NCBI RefSeq assembly: GCF_026239675.1
Contig: NZ_JAPIVQ010000005.1
Location: 496,001 to 560,000 of the forward strand
Length of the DNA: 64,000 nt
Direction of reading: 5' to 3'
Source of the DNA: Pedobacter sp. PLR
GTDB lineage: Bacteria > Bacteroidota > Bacteroidia > Sphingobacteriales > Sphingobacteriaceae
Part shown: piece by piece, positions 44,926-52,453 of the stretch
Layout of the letters: each line of letters opens with the position of its first letter
Position numbering within the stretch: the first letter of the stretch is position 1
Notes under the pieces: generated by a model
Databases searched by the model: none
What the model was told of the DNA's origin: nothing
What the model saw: only the letters and a program-made list of their open reading frames with translations
Position numbers and translations under genes: made by a program

Positions 44926-45840
44926 ATGAGAAATTTCAATCAAACTTTAAGGACTACACTGATTTTGTCTTTGAGCATTGTGCTCTTCCTGACAAACGGA
45001 TGCAAAAAAACAGAAGAAAAACTGACCGCTACAGAATTCCCTGAACCTGGTTTTCAATTGCCTCAGGGGGACCACGATTATGATCAGCGGATTATGGATT
45101 ATTATAAACGTTGGGATAGTTATGTGCTCTATAAATTCAGCCAGCAAGACATCAACTGGAGGGTTGTAGAATATGATACTTATTACAAATCAGTCCCCGC
45201 TTTACCAGATTATATCAACGCACAACTGGATTTATTGGAAAGTACTTTCTTTAAGTATTATAGTGATGCTACCCTGAAACAATTCCTGCCTAGAAAGGTG
45301 TTTTTATGCAGTTCATTAGGCACAGGGACCACAACCATCACCCAGGTAGAATCTTATCTTTTACCCTTTGTTAATGGGCGATTTGGAGGTTACCAGAGTT
45401 TTGCGCTGAATGGCGGAAATGCAGGTGTTACTAGTATTAATAAAGCGGTTTACCGTGGAAATGTCAATTTCAGCTTTCTGAAAATGATGGATCTGGAAGG
45501 TAAAATGAAAAGATCAGATGCCTTTACCGGCATCTCTGATTATACCAATGCCATCGTTGGTACCACACAAGCAGACCGTTATAAACGTGGGTTTTTAGTT
45601 CTTCCAGCGAATTTGCCAATTGTTTCACTCGATTGGCAGGCTTTCATTCAGGTGATTGTCTCCAATTCTTATGCTTACCTGACGGATCCGGCAACTACTG
45701 CTTCCGATACAACACCTAAAGGTATACTTAGTCCGGTAAAAGATACCAACGGATTGATCAAAAGAAAATATGATGCCATGATCAGCTTTTATAAACAGCA
45801 ATATGGCATTGATCTTCAGACTATAGGAGACGGAAAATAG
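44926..45840 (+). CDS. lipoprotein resembling zinc-binding metallopeptidases but without the metal motif
   Basis: A 304-residue surface lipoprotein (lipidated Cys26 in the lipobox LTNGC). Its length, its place directly after SusD and its ending (IKRKYDAMISFYKQQYGIDL) match the putative zinc-binding metallopeptidase lipoproteins (Mx1-like) often found after SusD. In those, HExxH would be expected near residue 190; here the aligned stretch reads FLKMMDLEGKM, with both His lost. A later DFxE-type segment appears as DWQAF, with the Glu lost. The protein is therefore predicted not to bind zinc. This alignment is from memory of the family and needs a profile search. Confidence 0.65.
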   Translation: MRNFNQTLRTTLILSLSIVLFLTNGCKKTEEKLTATEFPEPGFQLPQGDHDYDQRIMDYYKRWDSYVLYKFSQQDINWRVVEYDTYYKSVPALPDYINAQLDLLESTFFKYYSDATLKQFLPRKVFLCSSLGTGTTTITQVESYLLPFVNGRFGGYQSFALNGGNAGVTSINKAVYRGNVNFSFLKMMDLEGKMKRSDAFTGISDYTNAIVGTTQADRYKRGFLVLPANLPIVSLDWQAFIQVIVSNSYAYLTDPATTASDTTPKGILSPVKDTNGLIKRKYDAMISFYKQQYGIDLQTIGDGK

Positions 45841-45879
45841 ACAGGAAAAAACAGACCATTTCATTTCTTAACAATTCAA

Positions 45880-46863
45880 ATGATGCGCAAGATTTTCATT
45901 GCCTTAGGGCTCTTATTGTCCATAATTTCTGCAGAAGCAGCGGAAGGCCTCCTGATAAAAGGCCGTATTACAACCATAAATCCAGTCCTAATTTCCCTGA
46001 ATACCTTGTCGGGTAAACTGGTTTTTAAAACCACCATCGACAAGGATCATCCCGACTTTTCCATGGGACCGGTTCAGGTACTACCGGATTTGTATGTGCT
46101 GACGATGGGCGCAACAAAAGAGGAGGTTTTCTTTAGCAATGGTCTGGTTACCATAAACGGTTATTTTGACGATAAGGATAGCAACAGCAGTAGTCTGGAG
46201 TTTTCCGGATTAACAGCACACCTTGAAATCGTAAACTTTGGCCCCAAAAAAGCCTATGATCTTGAATTGGATCCTGCCGCTTTTAAGGCTTTAAAACCAA
46301 ACCAGCTGAGCGCTTTGGCCTACCTTTTCAAAGGAGAGAAATATGATTTCAACCAACGCTTTCTGGAAAATATACCGGTAAAAGAGCGGGTTTCGGAATC
46401 AGCAAAATGGTTAGAAGAAAGGGTAGATAGCCTCAGCCATTATAGGATTGGCATTCCCGCACCAGATTTTCAATTGCCTGATCAAAACGGAAAACTACTG
46501 TCCTTAAAAGATTTTAAAGGGAAGATTGTAGTCCTGGATTTCTGGGCCTCCTGGTGCGTGCCATGCAGAAGAGAAATGGAACACATGAAAGCCTTTTATA
46601 AAGACTTTGAAAAGGACGTGCAGTTCATCAGCATTTCTCTGGATGAAGATCCTTTGAAGTATAAAAAAGCATTGCAAGAAATGCAGATTCCATGGTTGAC
46701 CATATGGGATAAAAAAGGGTTTTATAAATCACCTTTAGGAAAGAGCTATGGTTTTAAATCGATTCCATTCTGTGTGATTATAGACGGAAACGGGACAGTT
46801 CTACAAAGAGATATCAATAATGGCGAAGTGCTTAAAGCCGCATTAAAAGCAATTACAAAATGA
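45880..46863 (+). CDS. TlpA-like thioredoxin with N-terminal DUF4369-like domain
   Basis: Periplasmic disulfide reductase. Signal peptide (1-20), a DUF4369-like beta domain (about 24-120), a helical linker, then a redoxin domain (190-327) with active site WCVPC (225-229) and FWASWCVPCRREM. This architecture is frequent beside SusCD pairs in Bacteroidota. It likely reduces disulfides in imported proteins or in its neighbours. Its stop codon overlaps the start of the next gene by four bases (ATGA), so translation is coupled. Confidence 0.9.
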   Translation: MMRKIFIALGLLLSIISAEAAEGLLIKGRITTINPVLISLNTLSGKLVFKTTIDKDHPDFSMGPVQVLPDLYVLTMGATKEEVFFSNGLVTINGYFDDKDSNSSSLEFSGLTAHLEIVNFGPKKAYDLELDPAAFKALKPNQLSALAYLFKGEKYDFNQRFLENIPVKERVSESAKWLEERVDSLSHYRIGIPAPDFQLPDQNGKLLSLKDFKGKIVVLDFWASWCVPCRREMEHMKAFYKDFEKDVQFISISLDEDPLKYKKALQEMQIPWLTIWDKKGFYKSPLGKSYGFKSIPFCVIIDGNGTVLQRDINNGEVLKAALKAITK

Positions 46864-48023
46864 GAATAACCCCTGTTAAAAGACTGCTGGTCCTGGCTGT
46901 TTTCGGCCTGTTCAGCTTCACGAATGTGATGGCCCAAAATACAGTAAAACTACCCTATAAGGTGCTTGCTAATAAAATGATTGTAGAGGTCAGCATCAAT
47001 GGGAAATTGGTGCCCATGATTTTTGATACCGGTGGTAAAAATGCCATGGATTCAAAATTAAGGGAAAGCCTTGGTCTTTCCGCTACGCATACCAGGGATG
47101 TGATTGATGTAAGCCGATCAAAAAAGTCAATGGATGTAGTAACCGTCAATAACCTGACCATTGCTAAAGGGAAAATGGCTTTTAAAAACGTCCCTTTTCT
47201 GGTGATTGATACAGAGTTTTTTCCTTGCCTTGATAGGGCAAGAGGATTGATCGGAAGTGATTTGTGGCAAAACCATACCATCGAGATCGATGATCAAAAG
47301 AAAGTAATTACTATTACTGAAGGTGGTAGTTCGGCTATGCTGAATCATCCAAAGGCGATTCCGTTTTTAGAGAACGGTGGAGGAGCTCCGCTATTCTCTG
47401 TAAAAGTTGGGGATTTTGATCAGGCAAGAGTGGTGTTTGATAGCGGTGCAGATGGATTTTTGTCTTTAAGACAAACAGACTATCCAAGATTGGAAAGCCA
47501 GGGTGCATTGTTTATGATCCGCGAAGGCGCGTCAACGGGTAGTATCGGTGTAAATGGAAGAGGGCCAAATGGTCGTCGGATTTTGCTTGAAATTCCGGAA
47601 TTGACCATCTCAGGAGGGAAGTTCTCTAAGCTCCGGATTGGTGTTGGCAGTGCCCTGGAAAGTTTGTTTGGCTATCAGCTTTTGAACTTCGGAAAGGTAA
47701 CCATCGACTATGTCAATCAGAAGTTCTTGTTTGAGCCGTTTCCAGCCTTTTCAACGGAGAAGATAGAAAACACCAAAAAGTACTGGGATTTGGAGCTTCG
47801 CCCCGAAAATCAGCAAATGGTAGTCAGTAGCGTTTGGGATAAATTAAAAGGAGAAGTGGAATTGGGTGATGTCGTTACCCATATCAATGGTAAAAAAATA
47901 ACACAATTCTCTTACTGCGAGAACCTGACCAATGAGCTTCCCGAATTAATTGGCCAGGATAAACTGATTTTCCGCTTGCAGACAAAGACCGGAGTAAAAG
48001 AAGTAACTGTAATAAAGGAGTAA
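46860..48023 (+). CDS. retropepsin-like aspartic protease with C-terminal PDZ domain (first copy)
   Basis: Secreted aspartic-protease-like protein with two retropepsin-type lobes. Signal peptide (1-25), first lobe with Asp56-Thr-Gly in MIFDTGGKN, a GLIGSDLW flap-like segment (129-136), second lobe with Asp194-Ser-Gly in VVFDSGADGF, and a C-terminal PDZ domain (about 310-387; WDKLKGEVELGDVVTHINGK). Both catalytic Asp motifs are kept. It overlaps the thioredoxin gene by four bases and has a close paralogue immediately downstream. Confidence 0.88.
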   Translation: MRITPVKRLLVLAVFGLFSFTNVMAQNTVKLPYKVLANKMIVEVSINGKLVPMIFDTGGKNAMDSKLRESLGLSATHTRDVIDVSRSKKSMDVVTVNNLTIAKGKMAFKNVPFLVIDTEFFPCLDRARGLIGSDLWQNHTIEIDDQKKVITITEGGSSAMLNHPKAIPFLENGGGAPLFSVKVGDFDQARVVFDSGADGFLSLRQTDYPRLESQGALFMIREGASTGSIGVNGRGPNGRRILLEIPELTISGGKFSKLRIGVGSALESLFGYQLLNFGKVTIDYVNQKFLFEPFPAFSTEKIENTKKYWDLELRPENQQMVVSSVWDKLKGEVELGDVVTHINGKKITQFSYCENLTNELPELIGQDKLIFRLQTKTGVKEVTVIKE

Positions 48024-48050
48024 AAGATTAACCGTAACAAAAGAATAGTG

Positions 48051-49274
48051 ATGAAATATATATACTACTCCCTGATCTGCTGTTTTTTTGCGTTAACAGC
48101 CAGGGCACAGGATGCTGTTGTGTTTCCCTATCAGGTGATCGCCAACAAGATGGTAATCCAGATTAAACTGAATGGGAAACTGGTGCCTATGATTTTTGAT
48201 ACCGGAGGCCGAAACTCCATCAGCACGGCGTTGAAAACAGAATTTAATGCGTCTGTGGTTGGCACAATGGGCATTCTGGACGCCAACAGCAATAGAAAGC
48301 AAATTGAGGTTGTAGAACTGGAAGCGGTTGGATTCCCGATCGGAGAGGACATTGTCAATGCAGTCAAATCAGAGGTAAATACGATCAAAGCAGAGCCCAA
48401 TGCCGGAAAGGCCGGGCTTGAAAACGGGGTTATCGTGTTTAAAAACCCGCGTTTTCTGGTTTTAGATAGCGAAATATTTCCTTGTATCGGTGTGCAGGGC
48501 TATATCGGAAGCGACCTTTTACAGGATTGCACCGTCGATATTGACGATCAAAAGAAAGAAATCCGGATCACTAAAGGTGGGCGCTCTTCCTTAATGTCCG
48601 ACAGGCAGGTCCTTCCTTTTGTGGATGATGCAAAAGGTATCCCGATTGTCACGCTAAATGTTGGAAAATATGATGAAATCAGGGTGATGTTCGATACCGG
48701 TTCTGATGCTTTTCTAAGCCTTAAAAATGACGCTTACGAAAAATTGAAAACTGCAGAATTGGTACAGGTGATCAGAGAAGGCGAAGGTGGTGGCAGCATC
48801 GGCGTAAACGGTAGAGGTGGAGCAGGGAAACAAACTATGGTACAAGTTCCGGAACTGCTGATCGGCGCATTTATGTTTACGAACGCCAGAGCCAAGTTGG
48901 GCAATCCACCAGAAACCTTGCTCGGCTATCAGTCGCTGAAATATGGAAAAGTAACCATCGATTATGTCAATAAACTGTTCCTGTTTAGTCCTTTTTCTTC
49001 AGACAAAGTGGACTTAACCAATGCAAAACACAACTGGAACCTGGAAATATATGTTCATGACGGACAGTATCTGGTGGCTACCGTATGGGGCAAATTAATC
49101 GGCCAGGTGGCCGTTGGCGATGTACTAACTCATATCAACGGTAAGGTGATCAAACCCATTCCTTTTTGTGAAAGCCTGACCACTGGCCTGCCCATTTTAA
49201 AAGAGAATACCAAACTTGTATTTACCCTTAAAACCAAGTCCGGAGTTAAAAATATAACCGTACTGAAAGATTAA
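48051..49274 (+). CDS. retropepsin-like aspartic protease with PDZ domain (second copy)
   Basis: Paralogue of the preceding gene, with the same order of domains and many identical stretches (NGKLVPMIFDTGG, GSDLLQDCTVDIDDQKKEI, VNGRGGAGK, GKVTIDYVNKLFLF). Catalytic motifs are Asp50-Thr-Gly and Asp215-Thr-Gly. An extra loop of about 20 residues (95-125) distinguishes it. The ATG at 48051 is used; a GTG three bases earlier is in frame. It arose by tandem duplication and may act as a pair with the first copy. Confidence 0.87.
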   Translation: MKYIYYSLICCFFALTARAQDAVVFPYQVIANKMVIQIKLNGKLVPMIFDTGGRNSISTALKTEFNASVVGTMGILDANSNRKQIEVVELEAVGFPIGEDIVNAVKSEVNTIKAEPNAGKAGLENGVIVFKNPRFLVLDSEIFPCIGVQGYIGSDLLQDCTVDIDDQKKEIRITKGGRSSLMSDRQVLPFVDDAKGIPIVTLNVGKYDEIRVMFDTGSDAFLSLKNDAYEKLKTAELVQVIREGEGGGSIGVNGRGGAGKQTMVQVPELLIGAFMFTNARAKLGNPPETLLGYQSLKYGKVTIDYVNKLFLFSPFSSDKVDLTNAKHNWNLEIYVHDGQYLVATVWGKLIGQVAVGDVLTHINGKVIKPIPFCESLTTGLPILKENTKLVFTLKTKSGVKNITVLKD

Positions 49275-49367
49275 AAATCAACCCCTTAAGAAGGTTTTCT
49301 TTCATCAGATCCCGGATCTGCTCCCGAAATACCTTCGATTAAATAAACCATTGAGAAAACTAAAAAC

Positions 49368-51104
49368 ATGAAAAAACAAACTTTAATACTAGCGTTGTGC
49401 TTACAGGGAGCCGTTTTGGCTGGAAACGCGCAGCTTGTTAAAAAGGCAGCCACAGAAAAGAAAACGGAAGACTGGTACAACCTTTCTTTTGAGAAAGAGG
49501 GTGTTTATGGGATCGGCGTAAATCAGGCCTATGAGTTTTTAAAAGGAAAACCTTTGAAAAAGAAGCCGGTTGTTGCAGTAATCGGCTATGGAATGGATGC
49601 TACGCATGAAGATTTGAAAAATGCCTCCTGGACCAATCCCAATGAAAAAGAAGATGGGATTGATAATGATGGCAACGGTTATATCGATGACATCCATGGC
49701 TGGAACTTTTTAGGGAACTCCAAAGGAGAAATGATCGAAAAGACAAATCAGGAAGGTGACCGTGAGTACTTTCGTTTGAGAGGGTTATATGAAGGTATTT
49801 ACTTTAGCGGAACGGATTATTTTAAGTTTAATGAACTATTGCAAAAACCGGTTAAAGTTCCGGCACCGAAAGATCTAAAGGAGTATGCCTTTTTCAGGAC
49901 TCGCCTTAATAAAGAGTCGCGTATCGCTCAGGAAGCGAGTGGTATCCAGTTCTCTAAGATTTTTAAATACATGATCGTTAATGAAATTGAGCCTGCGATG
50001 AAGAAAATAAACCCTGACCTGACCAAAATAAAACAGGCAGATCTTACTAAATATGACTTCAATACAAATGGAAAGGCAGATACTTTAAAGTTGATGTCCA
50101 AGTTTTTCCTTTTAATGACTTTTGGGGTTAATAATTCTTATGCGGGCAAAAACAATACAGACTCTATGAATTTTGTACAGGCTAGAGATCTGACACTGAA
50201 TCCTAAAAAAGTTAATAAAAACCTGGAGAACCTGTTGGCAGAAAACATCGATGCAAGGAAAATCACCGGTGACGACTGGACCAATATCACCGATAAAAAT
50301 TACGGAAATAACAAGCTATATAGTAACGGGTCTTTTTCCGGAACGATGATTTCAGGAATTATCGCTGCCGACAGAAGTAACGGTGTAGGTGTGAATGGAA
50401 TTATGCCGGAAGCGCAGCTGATGTCTTTGCGTGCCTATCCAAAAGAAGGCGAACCTTATTATAAAGATATCGCATTGGCGATTCGCTATGCGGTAGATCA
50501 AAAAGCAGATGTGATCCAGTTAGGTCTGTCAAACACCATTTACCCGGCTTATGAGGCGAAATGGGTAAACGACGCTTTATTGTATGCCGAAGAAAAAGGG
50601 GTTTTAGTGGTGTCTTCCGTATGGAATTTATCAGATAACCTGTCTGAAAAGAAATATTATCCTAATGCTCATGTGAATGGTAAGGTGCTCAATAATTTTA
50701 TCACTGTGGCTGCTTCAGATAAAGAAGGGATGCCATTGAAAGATGCCAACTTCAGTGCAAAAGAACTGGATCTATTTGCACCGGGACAGAATATTAGCAC
50801 TACTTATATGGGCGGAACTTACCGTATGGGTGCAAGTCCATTGTTTGCCGGCGCGAGTGTAGCAGGTACTGCGGCACTAATTAAAGCGTATTATCCGGAA
50901 ATTACCGCTGCACAATTGCGCAAACTGATTGTAGGCAATGTGACAGACAGAGCCAGCGTAGAAGTGGAAAAACAAGTTAAAGTAGGTGGTAAAATGAATA
51001 CTGACCTTTATCTTTTTTCACAGTTATGTGTTTCAGGAGGTATTTTAAACGCTTATAAAGCGGTACTTGCTGCCGATCAATTGAGTAAAACCACTGGTAA
51101 ATAA
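49368..51104 (+). CDS. S8 subtilase homologue lacking the catalytic triad (pseudoprotease)
   Basis: A secreted 578-residue protein with the subtilisin fold pattern: signal peptide (1-21), VVAVIGYGMDATHEDL (68-83), the Ca-loop-like IDNDGNGYIDD, GTMISGIIAADRSNGVGVNGI (325-345), the oxyanion Asn420 in VVSSVWN, and GASVAGTAALIKAYYP (495-510). The three catalytic positions are replaced: Asp is Gly73 (VIGYG instead of VIDSG), His is Ser324 (SGTMISG instead of HGTHVAG), and Ser is Leu492 (SPLFAG instead of GTSMAS). The fold is preserved and the reading frame intact, so this is an inactive homologue rather than a pseudogene. It is in the SusCD operon, following the aspartic proteases. Confidence 0.85.
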   Translation: MKKQTLILALCLQGAVLAGNAQLVKKAATEKKTEDWYNLSFEKEGVYGIGVNQAYEFLKGKPLKKKPVVAVIGYGMDATHEDLKNASWTNPNEKEDGIDNDGNGYIDDIHGWNFLGNSKGEMIEKTNQEGDREYFRLRGLYEGIYFSGTDYFKFNELLQKPVKVPAPKDLKEYAFFRTRLNKESRIAQEASGIQFSKIFKYMIVNEIEPAMKKINPDLTKIKQADLTKYDFNTNGKADTLKLMSKFFLLMTFGVNNSYAGKNNTDSMNFVQARDLTLNPKKVNKNLENLLAENIDARKITGDDWTNITDKNYGNNKLYSNGSFSGTMISGIIAADRSNGVGVNGIMPEAQLMSLRAYPKEGEPYYKDIALAIRYAVDQKADVIQLGLSNTIYPAYEAKWVNDALLYAEEKGVLVVSSVWNLSDNLSEKKYYPNAHVNGKVLNNFITVAASDKEGMPLKDANFSAKELDLFAPGQNISTTYMGGTYRMGASPLFAGASVAGTAALIKAYYPEITAAQLRKLIVGNVTDRASVEVEKQVKVGGKMNTDLYLFSQLCVSGGILNAYKAVLAADQLSKTTGK

Positions 51105-51127
51105 TTTAAAGAGCCATAAATAAGAAA

Positions 51128-52342
51128 ATGATGATGAAGATAAAATTATTGCATTCGCTGGGTTTAGGCTTGCTGTTGCTTTGCACTACCAGTGCCGTTT
51201 TCGCGCAGGCGAATTTAAATCAGGAGGTTTTACCCTATCAGGAACGTGATGGTTACATGATCATCAGGGCCAATGTTGGCGGAACGGAGGGGGATTTCCT
51301 TTTGGATTCCAGAGGAGCAGTGGGTTTAACCGAAGCTGCGGCTGTAAAACGCCAGCTGAAAATTTCGAAGACCCTTGATACTTATTCCAGAGCTGGTTAT
51401 GAATTGTCTGGTAAAGGAAGGGCCCCTGGCTTCTTTATTGGCAATGTCGTATATAGTAAGGACATCAGCGTAGTGGTTTTTAAGGCAAGTCCGCTATTGG
51501 AAAAACTAAAAGTTGATGGCGTAATCGGTTTTAATGCTTTTATCGGGACCGTACTCACATTAAATACCAAATTGAAAACGATGACGCTTTCTTCACCATA
51601 CCGTCCGGATTATATGAAATTGAATAACAGGCAAGAGGCTAAATTGAAAACCGGCGGACTATTCATGGACATTCTGGTAAATGGCAAAACGATTAAAGCG
51701 GTCGCCGATTTCTATCAGGATCAGCCATTGGTGTTAACGGCCACTGATTTCGACTTATTGCAGCCAGGTAAAACAGCAGAATTGAAGCTGGCAAACCAGA
51801 ATTTCGAAAAGATTCCGGTGGTTAAGGCAGCCGGAGATCAGGCTTTTAATGTATTAGGAAAATCGATCTTAAAACAAGGGATGATCTCTTTTGATGTCGG
51901 GCGGGGAAAATATTACTTTCAGCCATTTAATAACGGCGAAGATCAAACCGTTCCTGTGGTTAAAAAAGAAACCATGGCCATTGTGCCGGGTAAAATTAAT
52001 CCGGTAGATCGTGCTTATTTTCTAAAGCATATTTATGATTATAAAGCTGGTAAAGAGTGGAAAGCTATTGGCGATAAACCTGTGGTCATTGATTTCTGGG
52101 CTACCTGGTGTGGCCCTTGTCTGAAACTGATGCCAGTCATGGAAGAGCTGGCTGCAAAGTATAAAGACCGGGTTGTTTTTTACAAGGTAAATGTAGATAA
52201 AGAAGGAGAGTTGCGTCAGGTATTCGATGCAAATGCGATCCCTTTATTGATTTTTGGTAGTGTGAATAATGGTGCGGTGAGAGAAGTAGGAGGAGATACG
52301 AAGGAGAAAATCGAAGCCAGAATTCTAAAGATGCTCCAATAA
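51128..52342 (+). CDS. degenerate retropepsin-like domain fused to thioredoxin
   Basis: A secreted 404-residue fusion. Signal peptide (1-27); residues 32-270 match the two-lobe fold of the preceding aspartic proteases, but the first catalytic motif is Asp60-Ser-Arg-Gly (inserted Arg) and the second is Asp194-Phe-Tyr instead of Asp-Ser-Gly, so protease activity is unlikely. The C-terminal third (about 300-404) is a thioredoxin with WCGPC at 327-331 and the cis-Pro loop IPLLIF at 371-376, apparently active. The PDZ domain of the relatives has been replaced by thioredoxin. The fusion ties the protease-like proteins to disulfide reduction in one polypeptide. Confidence 0.85.
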   Translation: MMMKIKLLHSLGLGLLLLCTTSAVFAQANLNQEVLPYQERDGYMIIRANVGGTEGDFLLDSRGAVGLTEAAAVKRQLKISKTLDTYSRAGYELSGKGRAPGFFIGNVVYSKDISVVVFKASPLLEKLKVDGVIGFNAFIGTVLTLNTKLKTMTLSSPYRPDYMKLNNRQEAKLKTGGLFMDILVNGKTIKAVADFYQDQPLVLTATDFDLLQPGKTAELKLANQNFEKIPVVKAAGDQAFNVLGKSILKQGMISFDVGRGKYYFQPFNNGEDQTVPVVKKETMAIVPGKINPVDRAYFLKHIYDYKAGKEWKAIGDKPVVIDFWATWCGPCLKLMPVMEELAAKYKDRVVFYKVNVDKEGELRQVFDANAIPLLIFGSVNNGAVREVGGDTKEKIEARILKMLQ

Positions 52343-52384
52343 ATCCATTTAAATAATGAAGTTTTTTAGTTAATACTATATATG

Positions 52385-52413
52385 GAGGGTTTTGTCGGAT
52401 GACAGCCCTCTTT
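52385..52413 (+). terminator. weak terminator or attenuator before the S41 gene
   Basis: GAGGG (52385-52389) pairs with CCCTC (52406-52410), with an inner TGTC/GACA stem and GGAT loop, followed by only three T residues. It could reduce transcription into the S41 protease gene, which may also have its own promoter. Confidence 0.45.
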
Positions 52414-52453
52414 ATCGTACTACAATTTTTTCCCCTCAAATTATCTAGTCCAA

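Noticed and set aside
49368..51104. Considered as a pseudogene.
   Set aside because: The frame is intact, with a signal peptide and preserved fold, and only the catalytic residues are changed; an inactive homologue fits better.
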